Below, piece by piece: positions 1 through 5,875 of a DNA stretch of 6,520 bases. Origin of the DNA: Desulfobulbaceae bacterium (GTDB taxonomy: Bacteria; Desulfobacterota; Desulfobulbia; Desulfobulbales; Desulfocapsaceae); assembly GCA_031256095.1 (NCBI GenBank), contig JAIRRG010000143.1, forward strand, positions 1 through 6,520. Direction: 5' to 3'. The translations under genes and the position numbers were made by a program. Every line of letters starts with the position of its first letter. The first letter of the stretch is position 1. The notes under the pieces were generated by a model. The model ran no database searches. It was not told the DNA's origin and was given only the letters and a program-made list of their open reading frames with translations.

Positions 1-172
1 CTCGTCGATGATGGTTTTCCTCTATTTCATCACCGGCGCGGTGGCCATGTGGCTGATTTCACTGGCCTGGGTCGACAAAATTGCCGTCCTGGGCTGGCTG
101 GGCGTCGGCGGCGCCGCCATCACCATTTGCGGTTGGTTTACGGCCCGCAGTTGGTACGGGGTAAAGGTATGA
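1..172 (+). CDS. C-terminal fragment of an unidentified integral membrane protein
   Basis: Reading from base 2, an open frame of 56 codons runs in from the left edge and ends at TGA 170-172. The translation contains two strongly hydrophobic stretches, roughly residues 4-24 (MVFLYFITGAVAMWLISLAW) and 27-48 (beginning IAVLGWLGVGG), joined by a short VDK turn. It ends with the short tail TARSWYGVKV. This is typical of the last two membrane helices of a polytopic inner-membrane protein such as a transporter. Nothing in the fragment identifies the family, so no function is proposed. The true start lies outside the window. The frame is preferred over the overlapping ORFs because of its coherent membrane topology and because it stops before a non-coding gap. 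A weak stem (181-186 with 193-198, loop AGAAAA, only a short T run) just downstream could be its terminator. Confidence 0.7.
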   Translation, partial: SSMMVFLYFITGAVAMWLISLAWVDKIAVLGWLGVGGAAITICGWFTARSWYGVKV

Positions 173-343
173 GCGCAAGCAGCGGCAGAAAAGCCGTTTA
201 CGGGCAAGCTTGTCGAAGCACAAACCGCGCATTACAACACAATTACGTGGCGATAAGGATTCATCTTGCGGCAAATTCAGGATAAAAGGAGAAGCGCAAC
301 CGCCGCCGCGTCTGCTCGCGCTTTCCGTATTTTACAGATACTC
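173..343. other. Intergenic region upstream of the DinB-like gene
   Basis: No coding sequence with a credible start is visible here. Two weak signals can be pointed to. One is a short stem-loop (AGCGGC 181-186, GCCGTT 193-198, including one G-T pair) that could end the upstream membrane-protein transcript. The other is a sigma70-like pair, TTGTCG (210-215) and TACAAC (233-238), with 17-base spacing, each box matching the consensus at 4 of 6 positions, which could drive the downstream gene. Both are common enough by chance to be treated as candidates only. An AAGGAG string near 285-290 is not followed by a start codon at usable distance. Confidence 0.3.
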
Positions 344-350
344 GGAGGTG
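344..350 (+). promoter_or_regulatory. Shine-Dalgarno site of the DinB-like gene
   Basis: GGAGGTG lies 7 bases before the ATG at 358. It is the strongest ribosome binding site in the window and fixes the start of the DinB-like gene. Confidence 0.8.
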
Positions 351-357
351 GAATTTC

Positions 358-837
358 ATGTCTGATCCGATCATCGCCTGTTTCCAGGCTGACTTCGAGC
401 GTTTTTTCGCCTTGGTGGAGAAACAGATTGAGGTTTGCCCCGATGAACTGTGGGGTAAAAAAGCGGGGGGATGGCCCTTTTGGCAGCAGGTTTTTCACAA
501 CCTTGCCTGCATAGAAATTTATGCCCTGCCTGAGGGGGCGGCCTCACAGCAGACCATGTACAGCAAAAAAGTGGCCATGCTCTCTGAAGAGGCAAAAACG
601 CCCATGAGCAAAACGGCCATAAGAGATTTCGCGGTAAAAATGCGCAAGGTAGCCGATAGTTTTTTCGCCTCGACGAACGCTGACACCCTGACAATGAAGC
701 ATGTCGCCCTAACCACACTTCTGAACAGGAATATGACGAACCAAAACGCGCTCATCGCCATGACGCGCCACACCTGTTATCACCTCGGATGCTGTGATGC
801 CATACTGCGCCAACATGGCATTGCCGGCGTGTATTAG
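358..837 (+). CDS. DinB-like (DinB/YfiT superfamily) four-helix-bundle protein
   Basis: The protein has 159 residues, a usual length for single-domain DinB-superfamily proteins. The family's metal-binding histidine triad is visible: H47 in the early motif WQQVFHNL, and H138 and H142 in RHTCYHLG near the C-terminus. The latter matches the family pattern RHxxYHxG followed by an amphipathic helix (AILRQHG). In characterised relatives these three histidines bind a divalent metal, and several members are thiol-dependent transferases or damage-inducible proteins of unknown role. Here the activity and substrate cannot be deduced. The protein is predicted to be soluble and cytoplasmic, with no signal peptide or membrane helix. 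It is rich in cysteine (C8, C27, C51, C140, C145, C146), with three cysteines beside the second metal motif. The start is supported by GGAGGTG 7 bases upstream. It appears monocistronic and ends 15 bases from the convergent gene on the other strand, with no clear terminator between them. Confidence 0.8.
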   Translation: MSDPIIACFQADFERFFALVEKQIEVCPDELWGKKAGGWPFWQQVFHNLACIEIYALPEGAASQQTMYSKKVAMLSEEAKTPMSKTAIRDFAVKMRKVADSFFASTNADTLTMKHVALTTLLNRNMTNQNALIAMTRHTCYHLGCCDAILRQHGIAGVY

Positions 838-852
838 GGGGTTTTACTTTAC

Positions 853-1185
853 CTAGGCCCGGATCATTTCCTCGGCCAGCATACGGTCAAGGGTTTCCAG
901 AGCGAAGTGGCGCTGGCGGGGGCTGGCGTAGGCGGTACAGGAACAGTGTAAGGCGGCGCTGTTGCGGATGAGCAATTCCAGGCGCAGGCTGTCGCGGCCC
1001 AATTCCAGCGACAAACGGAACGGGCCATGCGCTGGGTGACTGCTCTGCTCTTCCGCCAGCAGCTCATCGGGAATTTTCAGCCAAAACAGGCCGGGCAAGG
1101 GGCCAGGAATAAGGTTTCGCTTCAGCCAGGACTCGATATTGTCCCGCTCCATCGGCGACAATTCGTCAATGACAATAAAACGCAT
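853..1185 (-). CDS. Hypothetical protein, 110 residues, last gene of the peptidase operon
   Basis: I do not recognise a family. The translation is a small, acidic, soluble-looking protein without a signal peptide or membrane segment. It starts MRFIVIDELSP, has a predicted helix around residues 11-24, a mixed segment rich in Leu and Pro (residues 25-45), alternating hydrophobic stretches that suggest beta strands (FRLSLELG, SLRLELLIR, about residues 56-74), and a C-terminal helix (about 93-109, ALETLDRMLAEEMI). The single H80 and the pair C81/C83 (HCSC) are notable but do not form a known motif. The start is well supported: GAGG lies 6 bases before the ATG and overlaps the TGA stop of the peptidase gene, 8 bases upstream. 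This indicates cotranscription and probable translational coupling. Coding on this strand is preferred over the overlapping + strand ORF because of this packing. It may assist or share regulation with the peptidase, but no function can be inferred. Confidence 0.7.
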   Translation of the reverse strand: MRFIVIDELSPMERDNIESWLKRNLIPGPLPGLFWLKIPDELLAEEQSSHPAHGPFRLSLELGRDSLRLELLIRNSAALHCSCTAYASPRQRHFALETLDRMLAEEMIRA

Positions 1186-1191
1186 GGCCGA

Positions 1192-1195
1192 CCTC
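1192..1195 (-). promoter_or_regulatory. Shine-Dalgarno site overlapping the peptidase stop codon
   Basis: On the - strand the sequence CTGAGGTCGGCC precedes the ATG at 1185. GAGG (1195-1192) overlaps the TGA stop (1196-1194) of the upstream peptidase gene and sits 6 bases from the start. This arrangement fixes the start of the 110-residue gene and suggests coupled translation. Confidence 0.65.
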
Positions 1196-2303
1196 AGATA
1201 TCGAGCCAGGTGGCATCAGTGCCCAACACTTCGCAGCCACTTTCACGAACCACGGCCATCACTTCCAGACGCACCCCACCCCAACCTGGCAGATAGATGC
1301 CCGGCTCAACGGTGACGACCATACCGTCTTGCAGCGGTGTTTCGGCGCGGCTGGACAAGCGCGGCGCTTCGTGAACCTGCAAACCGACGCCGTGGCCAAG
1401 GCTGTGGCCAAAGGAGGCGCCATAGCCAGCATCAGCGATGACCTGGCGGGCGGCGGCGTCAACCTCTTTGCCGGTCATCCCGGCCTTCAATGCGGCAATG
1501 CCCGCCAACTGAGCGCGACGGACAAGGCGGTGAATTTCCTGATAACGCGCGTCGGCCTGACCGTGGACGAAGCTACGGGTCATGTCCGAGCAATAACCAT
1601 CCAAAATCAAACCCATATCAATGGTGATCGGCTGACTGGCTTCGACCAAAGCCGCGCCCGGCACGGCGTGCGGCAAGGCGGCGCTGGCGCCGCAGGCGAC
1701 GATGGTCGGGAAACTGGCGCCCTCGGCGCCCAGTTGCCGCATCCGCGTTTCCAGAGCCAGGGCAATGTCTCTTTCGCTCTGGCCGGGGGCGATTCCGGCA
1801 AAAATGTCCTGAAATACCCGCTCGTTCAAGGCCACCGACCGACGGATCAACTCCAACTCAGCCTCGTCCTTGCATTGCCGGTATTTGCCGACCAGCCCCT
1901 CGGTGGGATGGAGGTGGACGCCTTTTTCATCCAGTTTTTTACCCATCTCCTGATACTGGCTCAGCAGCGTGTAATCGGCCTCAATGGCCAAGTTTCGCGC
2001 GGCCAAGGCCGGAAGCAAGTCCTCAAGCATTGCTGTCAAGCCGTGCTCATACACTTTTACTTCCAGCCATGGGGCGTCGGTTTCGGCCTGCTGGCGGTAG
2101 CGGAAATCGGTGAGCAGCATGGCCTGGCCGCGCCGGGTCGCCAGCAGCAGACCGGAGGATTCTTCAATGCCATGGTCGCCAGCCGTGAAGCCACTCAGGT
2201 AGCGGCGGTTATAGGGATTGGCGACGAGCAGGGCGTCAAGGCCCAAACGGCCCAACTCGTCGCTGACGGCGGCCAGCCGCCTTTGATAATCGATCACCAT
2301 CAT
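1194..2303 (-). CDS. M24-family metallopeptidase (Xaa-Pro aminopeptidase / Xaa-Pro dipeptidase-like)
   Basis: The 369-residue protein has the two-domain layout of M24B peptidases. The N-terminal creatinase-like domain spans about residues 5-135 (for example LDALLVANPYNRRYLSGF and LLTDFRY). The pita-bread catalytic domain spans about 145-366. All five metal ligands are visible: D229 (TIDMG), D240 (CSDMTR), H304 (GHSLGHGVGL), E333 (VTVEPGIY) and E347 (GGVRLE). The usual accessory histidines H212 and H311 are also present. Family members bind two divalent cations and remove or cleave residues next to proline in peptides in the cytoplasm; no signal peptide is seen. The typical Asp after the last Glu ligand (family pattern RIED) is Val348 here, an unusual but non-ligand change. 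Aminopeptidase and dipeptidase activities cannot be told apart by eye. The start overlaps the upstream stop as CGATGATGG, so either of two adjacent ATGs (2303 or 2300) could be used by coupling. No strong Shine-Dalgarno sequence is present. Confidence 0.93.
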   Translation of the reverse strand: MMVIDYQRRLAAVSDELGRLGLDALLVANPYNRRYLSGFTAGDHGIEESSGLLLATRRGQAMLLTDFRYRQQAETDAPWLEVKVYEHGLTAMLEDLLPALAARNLAIEADYTLLSQYQEMGKKLDEKGVHLHPTEGLVGKYRQCKDEAELELIRRSVALNERVFQDIFAGIAPGQSERDIALALETRMRQLGAEGASFPTIVACGASAALPHAVPGAALVEASQPITIDMGLILDGYCSDMTRSFVHGQADARYQEIHRLVRRAQLAGIAALKAGMTGKEVDAAARQVIADAGYGASFGHSLGHGVGLQVHEAPRLSSRAETPLQDGMVVTVEPGIYLPGWGGVRLEVMAVVRESGCEVLGTDATWLDI

Positions 2304-2893
2304 CGAGCCGCCAAGCCGGCGAGTATCTCTTTACGCTGATCCATGGCCTGGCCATACTGATCATTCAGGTCGAGCAGTAAACGCGCCAGCTCATCTTTGT
2401 ATTTTGGGTGCATGGCCGCCGTCAGGCGAGCCGGCGGCTGGACGCTCCGCGCCGTGTACTGCTGCTCCAATTGCCGCAAAAGGGCGTCTTCCAACTGTTG
2501 GGTCATTTGCTCTTTATGTTTGCCATACTGACCAAGCAGTTGCCGCATTTCGGCGCAGGCAGTGGTGACAGCGACGCCGCCTGTAGCGGCCAGGAGATCG
2601 ACAATCCCTTTGATCGCCAGCTCACCGCGTTCTTTCAGCATCTCGTCACGGGGCAAAACGATATTGCGCAAGAGGGTTTGCGCCATGCCCCGGCGCAACG
2701 CCGCCTGCCTGGCCACGCTTTGCCCGGCTAAAGACGCGGTCAGATCACCGCCTGGTTGGCTAAGGTAGGCGGCGGCCAATCGCATTCCCTCTTTGACCGT
2801 ATCCTCGCCGCTGTCTTCCTGGGCGTCACTTTCGGCGGCAATTCGCGCCGCCCGCGCCAGAACCATATCGAGAGTGCTCTTGATTTCAGCCAT
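2300..2893 (-). CDS. Conserved-looking hypothetical helical protein upstream of the M24 peptidase
   Basis: The product is 197 residues from the preferred ATG at 2893 (MAEIKSTLDMVLARAARI). A TTG six codons upstream (2911) would give 203 residues, but only the ATG has a Shine-Dalgarno site (TAGGA, 5 bases away). I do not recognise the family. The sequence is almost entirely helix-forming, highly charged and rich in Ala, Leu, Gln and Arg. It has an acidic stretch (AESDAQEDSGEDT) near the N-terminus and a likely coiled-coil segment in the middle-to-C-terminal part (KHKEQMTQQLEDALLRQLEQ). There is no signal peptide, and no membrane helix is obvious; a moderately hydrophobic patch (IKGIVDLLAATGGVAVTTAC) is probably buried core. 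Its stop codon overlaps the start of the peptidase, so the two are very likely made together. A structural, scaffold or regulatory role is possible, but nothing in the sequence shows one. Confidence 0.75.
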   Translation of the reverse strand: MAEIKSTLDMVLARAARIAAESDAQEDSGEDTVKEGMRLAAAYLSQPGGDLTASLAGQSVARQAALRRGMAQTLLRNIVLPRDEMLKERGELAIKGIVDLLAATGGVAVTTACAEMRQLLGQYGKHKEQMTQQLEDALLRQLEQQYTARSVQPPARLTAAMHPKYKDELARLLLDLNDQYGQAMDQRKEILAGLAAR

Positions 2894-2898
2894 GATTT

Positions 2899-2903
2899 TC
2901 CTA
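2899..2903 (-). promoter_or_regulatory. Shine-Dalgarno site deciding the start of the helical hypothetical gene
   Basis: On the - strand TAGGA is followed 5 bases later by ATG at 2893. The alternative in-frame TTG at 2911 is preceded only by T-rich sequence, so the ATG is the better start. Confidence 0.6.
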
Positions 2904-2926
2904 TCCGGCAAAAAAATTTATGAAAG

Positions 2927-2949
2927 AAAAAAACAGGCGGTGCAGCGCC
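2927..2949 (-). terminator. Weak terminator-like hairpin after the VKOR-thioredoxin gene
   Basis: On the - strand GGCG (2949-2946), a six-base loop and CGCC (2939-2936) are followed after TG by seven consecutive T residues (2933-2927). The stem is only four G-C pairs, so it may be a partial terminator or attenuator between the VKOR gene and the downstream three-gene cluster, or it may be chance. The T run also lies just upstream of the next gene's ribosome binding site. Confidence 0.3.
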
Positions 2950-2966
2950 ACAAAACGCAAGGCGGC

Positions 2967-4211
2967 TCAGTGGAGCCCGAGCGCTGGAGCTGGCGGAGCT
3001 GGCCCCTGGGCTGGCCCAGGCGTCGGCGTCTCTGGCGGGCAGGGAGCACTGGCGTCAAGCGGGCAACTTTCGCCAGCATTCTTTCCGACTGAATCAACAT
3101 GTACAACGGCGTGGTCTTGCGGGGGAACGGATTGGTCCTTCAAGGCCGTGGATTGATCTTGCGGAGCAACAGATTGGTCATTCAGGACCGTGGGTCGATC
3201 CTGCGGAACAACGGGCTGATCATGCGGAGCGGTGGATTGACCATTCGGGGCCACAGATTGCTCATACGGAGCAATGGATTGACCATTCGGGGCCACGGAT
3301 TGACCATTCGGGGCGATGAATTGCCTGTTCGGGGCGACGGATTGCCCATCCAGTGGCATTGACGGCGGGCGACAGCGTTGCAAAAAGGCAAGGATCGGGT
3401 CTTTGCCGGTGATGGTGCGGACCTCTTCGCCTTCTTTCACCATCAAAACCGGCACGTCGTTGAAGCCCAGTCCGTGCAGCAGGGCACGATTAATGGCGCT
3501 GTCGTAGCGAGGATTTTTCTTTAGGCCAGCGACAGGCACCTCCGGCACCGTGTCGAGCGGATAAAAGCCTATCTGGCAGGTAACATCGTCGTTCAGGCTG
3601 GCGATCACCTCCTGGCAGTGCGGGCAGGCGGCGGAAAAGTACAGCCGCGCCTTGACGGCGGCGTTGGGGCGGACAATTTCACCATAGCTTCCCTGCTGGC
3701 CGCCCGATATACCCGAAGGTGAGGCATAATCAAGCGTGGCCGAGGCGATGACAACCGCGGCGAACACCGCCAGACCTCGCACAAATTGCCGCCCGCCAAG
3801 GCAGAGATTGAGCAGGAAGACGCAGGCAAAAATGACCAGACAGTAGGCGCACCAGGCCCGCGTTATCTGCAGTTGAAATGCTACCAGCACGCCCTCCATG
3901 GCCATGGCCGCCAAAAGGGCCACGCTCGCCGCCCGCGACCAGAAGTTGTGGCCGCCGCGCCCCCTTTTGACAAGCTGGCTGAGAACGAGCATGACAAAGA
4001 AAAAACCGGCGCCAGCAATATTGAAGAATATCGGCGGCAGGAGGGTCAGGTTCTCGACGACAGCACAGCCGCCATTGAGACAAAGGGGATTGCCGGTTTT
4101 GGAAATATAGCCAATCTGGGCGATGGTCAGGACGAGGCCGATGAAGGCGATGAAGGCCGCGAAACGGCGTGAAGCGGCGCCCGACGGTTGATTTTTCAGG
4201 ATATATGCCAT
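2967..4211 (-). CDS. VKOR-thioredoxin fusion (disulfide-bond formation) with repetitive C-terminal tail
   Basis: This 414-residue protein, counted from the ATG at 4211, joins a vitamin K epoxide reductase domain to a thioredoxin-fold domain. The VKOR part (about residues 14-163) shows five membrane helices (about 16-35, 62-81, 93-113, 117-137, 145-162), the loop cysteines C44 and C49 (NPLCLNGGC) and the quinone-side pair C121/C124 (WCAYC). The thioredoxin part (about 185-280) has the active site CPHC at 196-199 and the cis-proline motif VPVL at P254. Bacterial VKOR fusions oxidise periplasmic cysteine pairs and pass electrons to quinone, replacing DsbA/DsbB; this role is inferred from the family. 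Residues 288-371 are twelve 7-residue repeats, followed by a Pro-rich end with C383 and C391. The tail is not part of the known fold. The start is a choice: GGAG lies only 3 bases before ATG 4211. An in-frame ATG at 4274 would add 21 non-hydrophobic residues and read through the likely promoter. Confidence 0.92.
   Translation of the reverse strand: MAYILKNQPSGAASRRFAAFIAFIGLVLTIAQIGYISKTGNPLCLNGGCAVVENLTLLPPIFFNIAGAGFFFVMLVLSQLVKRGRGGHNFWSRAASVALLAAMAMEGVLVAFQLQITRAWCAYCLVIFACVFLLNLCLGGRQFVRGLAVFAAVVIASATLDYASPSGISGGQQGSYGEIVRPNAAVKARLYFSAACPHCQEVIASLNDDVTCQIGFYPLDTVPEVPVAGLKKNPRYDSAINRALLHGLGFNDVPVLMVKEGEEVRTITGKDPILAFLQRCRPPSMPLDGQSVAPNRQFIAPNGQSVAPNGQSIAPYEQSVAPNGQSTAPHDQPVVPQDRPTVLNDQSVAPQDQSTALKDQSVPPQDHAVVHVDSVGKNAGESCPLDASAPCPPETPTPGPAQGPAPPAPALGLH
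3099..3350 (-). repeat. 21-bp coding minisatellite, twelve tandem units, in the VKOR fusion tail
   Basis: Twelve consecutive in-frame 21-base units encode heptads with the approximate consensus (N/Q)-(G/D)-Q-S-(V/T)-A-P. The least diverged units are central, for example NGQSVAP, NGQSIAP and NGQSTAP. The C-terminal ones are degenerate (QDRPTVL, KDQSVPP, QDHAVVH). On the + strand an identical 21-mer beginning GGATTGACCATTCGGGGC is present at 3234-3254 and 3276-3296, and its first 18 bases recur at 3297-3314. This points to duplication by slippage or recombination. Because the unit is a multiple of three, copy-number change keeps the gene in frame. The product is expected to be disordered, polar and located after the thioredoxin domain, probably in the periplasm. 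Confidence 0.9.
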
Positions 4212-4326
4212 ATGCTCCGTGCCGTGAGAACCGGGAAAACGAATAGTTTCGCCATTGTACCCTATCCAGGGCATCCGGCCACAAAAAAATAACCGCCTTA
4301 TTTTCCACCATTACTTGGATTTTTCT
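4212..4326. promoter_or_regulatory. Divergent intergenic region between the VKOR fusion and the MFS exporter
   Basis: These 115 bases separate two divergently transcribed genes and must hold both promoters unless they lie inside the genes. For the leftward gene a good -10-like box TACAAT is visible on the - strand (4259-4254), with a poor -35 candidate TTGTGG 19 bases upstream. It would place the transcript start about 30 bases before the ATG at 4211. For the rightward gene an AT-rich patch (4282-4304) is present but no convincing box pair. No clear operator palindrome was seen. Confidence 0.4.
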
Positions 4327-5763
4327 ATGTATGCTGCCAAGAAACAGTCTTCATCCAACATTGCCACCCTGTGGGTCATCGCCGCCATTCAGTTTCTGAC
4401 GCCGTTCATGTTTTCCTCGATTGGCGTCGCCTTGCCGGTCATCGGCAAGGAGTTCCACGCCGCCGCCGCCCAACTTGGCCTGGTGACCATGACCTACACC
4501 TTGGGTATGTCCCTGTTTCTTCTGCCGATGGGGCGGTTTGCCGACATCCACGGCCGTCGTAAGATTTTTGTCGCCGGCACCCTGGTAATGACCGTCGCCA
4601 CGCTGCTTTTGCCCTTTAGTCCTAACATTAATCTGATGATTTTCTGCCGTTTGGGACAAGGGATTGGCGGGGCGATGATCACGAGCACCAGCCTGGCCAT
4701 TCTCACCTCGGTTTTTCCGCCGGAAACGCGGGGACGGGCCCTGGGAATCGTCTTGGCCGGTGTCTATCTTGGGGTTTCCAGCGGGCCGCTGGTGGCTGGT
4801 TTCATGGTCGAGTATCTGACCTGGCGCTGGATTTTTTATTTCGGATTATTGATCGCCGTCCTGGCCTTTTTCTACGCCCTGTTTGGTCTACGCGGCGAAT
4901 GGGCTGACGCCAAAGGCGAGCGTTTCGATTATATGGGGGCGCTGCTCTATCTGCCAGCCCTTTCCTTACTGATTGTCGGCGTGCTCGAGCGTCAGGAAAT
5001 TATCAAGCTTCTGGAGTCTTGGCAGCTTCCAGGCGACTATTGGATAGGAGTAGCGGCAGTCGGCGTGGTTGGCCTTGTCTTTTTTCTTGTTTATGAGAAC
5101 CGGGCCGCCCAGCCGATGCTGCCGGTGCGAGCCATTATCCATAATCGGATTTTTTTATGCACCAATATCGCAACCTTGTTGAATTATGCCGCCTCGTTCG
5201 CCGTGTCGTTTTTTTTCAGCATCTATCTCCAGGTGGCCTTGGGGGCCAGCCCGAAAAATACCGGCCTCATTCTTGTGGCCCAGCCGTTGATCCAAACCGT
5301 CTGTTCACCCTTGGTCGGACGGCTGACCGAACACTGGCCGGCCAGGAATCTAGCCACCCTCGGCATGGCTTTCTGTACCGCTGGCATCACCGCCGCCAGT
5401 TTCCTGACGGCGCGTTCCAATCTTTTGGCAATATTCCCGATACTGGTGCTCATGGGGTTGGGCTTCGGCTTTTTCGCCACTCCCAGCAACCTGGTGATCA
5501 TGGGCAGCGTGCCGCAACGGGAATACGGCATGGCGGCAAGCGTCGTCGCCACCATGCGCACTTTGGGGATGCTGGTCAGCATGACAATTACCACCGTCCT
5601 TCTCGAACTGTACCTGGGCGCGCGCCAGGTGGGGCCGGCGACCGCCGGCGAGTTTGTCGCCAGCCAGCAAATGGCGATGTGGGTCTTCGCCGGTTTGAGT
5701 CTTCTTGGCATGTTCTTTGTCATGCAAAGACAGGCAAAAAAGGATAAAGAGGGAGAGGTTTGA
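4327..5763 (+). CDS. MFS drug/metabolite exporter, DHA2 (EmrB/QacA-like, 14-TM) type
   Basis: The 478-residue product is a polytopic inner-membrane transporter. Fourteen hydrophobic segments can be counted (about residues 15-36, 51-68, 79-97, 102-126, 137-159, 165-187, 203-222, 238-256, 277-299, 311-330, 341-362, 368-392, 401-426, 450-466), the number expected for the proton-coupled DHA2 drug-efflux group. MFS motif A is GRFADIHGRRKIF (69-81). The motif B arginine region is RLGQGIGGAM (108-117). The antiporter motif C lies around residues 145-158 (GVYLGVSSGPLVAG). These features support an antiporter that expels a small hydrophobic or cationic compound. The substrate is unknown. The acidic residue often found in TM1 of QacA-type pumps is absent; TM1 ends SSIGVALP. 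ATG 4327 is preferred, with a weak GGA 7 bases upstream. An in-frame ATG at 4255 would add 24 polar residues. No membrane-fusion partner gene or regulator is adjacent. Confidence 0.92.
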   Translation: MYAAKKQSSSNIATLWVIAAIQFLTPFMFSSIGVALPVIGKEFHAAAAQLGLVTMTYTLGMSLFLLPMGRFADIHGRRKIFVAGTLVMTVATLLLPFSPNINLMIFCRLGQGIGGAMITSTSLAILTSVFPPETRGRALGIVLAGVYLGVSSGPLVAGFMVEYLTWRWIFYFGLLIAVLAFFYALFGLRGEWADAKGERFDYMGALLYLPALSLLIVGVLERQEIIKLLESWQLPGDYWIGVAAVGVVGLVFFLVYENRAAQPMLPVRAIIHNRIFLCTNIATLLNYAASFAVSFFFSIYLQVALGASPKNTGLILVAQPLIQTVCSPLVGRLTEHWPARNLATLGMAFCTAGITAASFLTARSNLLAIFPILVLMGLGFGFFATPSNLVIMGSVPQREYGMAASVVATMRTLGMLVSMTITTVLLELYLGARQVGPATAGEFVASQQMAMWVFAGLSLLGMFFVMQRQAKKDKEGEV

Positions 5764-5794
5764 AACCGCCCTACCTCCCCTTCTTATTCTATTG

Positions 5795-5832
5795 GCTCTA
5801 GACCATCAGAATAATCCCTGATAGTCTAGAGC
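5795..5832. repeat. Imperfect 15-bp inverted repeat at the exporter / insertion-sequence junction
   Basis: GCTCTAGACCATCAG (5795-5809) and CTGATAGTCTAGAGC (5818-5832) are inverted copies with a single mismatch (C5804 opposite A5823), separated by the 8-base loop AATAATCC. Each arm contains CTAG (5798-5801 and 5826-5829), the preferred target of IS630 itself. The structure sits 31 bases after the MFS stop codon. It could act as a transcription terminator or block, but no T run follows on either strand. Alternatively it could contain the left end of the IS630-family element. Confidence 0.75.
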
Positions 5833-5841
5833 GATTTAACT

Positions 5842-5869
5842 TTGAAATAGATTAATATAGCGTTATATT
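5842..5869 (+). promoter_or_regulatory. Candidate promoter of the transposase
   Basis: TTGAAA (5842-5847) and TATATT (5864-5869), 16 bases apart, resemble sigma70 -35 and -10 boxes. Transcription would start at or very near the ATG at 5876. This fits the absence of a Shine-Dalgarno sequence and would give a leaderless or nearly leaderless message. The surrounding AT-richness makes chance matches likely. Confidence 0.35.
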
Positions 5870-5875
5870 TTTTCG

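Noticed and set aside
205..220. CAAGCTTG palindrome in the first intergenic gap
   Set aside because: An 8-base palindrome is expected by chance, and no partner site or regulator is present.
266..514. + strand ORF overlapping the start of the DinB-like gene
   Set aside because: It lacks a good ribosome binding site and overlaps the well-supported DinB-like frame.
1329..2339. Long + strand ORF of 336 codons
   Set aside because: It is the antisense shadow of the M24 peptidase, whose - strand product has all metal ligands in place. The + strand translation has no recognisable domain.
3099..3350. Possible CRISPR array
   Set aside because: The units are directly adjacent 21-mers with no unique spacers and lie in frame within a protein-coding gene.
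3099..3362. + strand ORF with GLTIRGH-like heptad repeats
   Set aside because: The repeats arise because the 21-bp units of the VKOR tail are open in the opposite frame too. There is no Shine-Dalgarno sequence, and the coding sense is the - strand fusion.
3730..4311. - strand ORF of 193 codons overlapping the VKOR domain
   Set aside because: It is a different frame of the same strand. The alternative frame contains the VKOR helices and CxxC motifs, while this one is Arg-rich and featureless.
5157..5747. ORFs in other frames and on the - strand across the MFS gene
   Set aside because: They lie inside a continuous 14-helix MFS reading frame and have low-complexity, His/Arg-rich translations typical of shadows.
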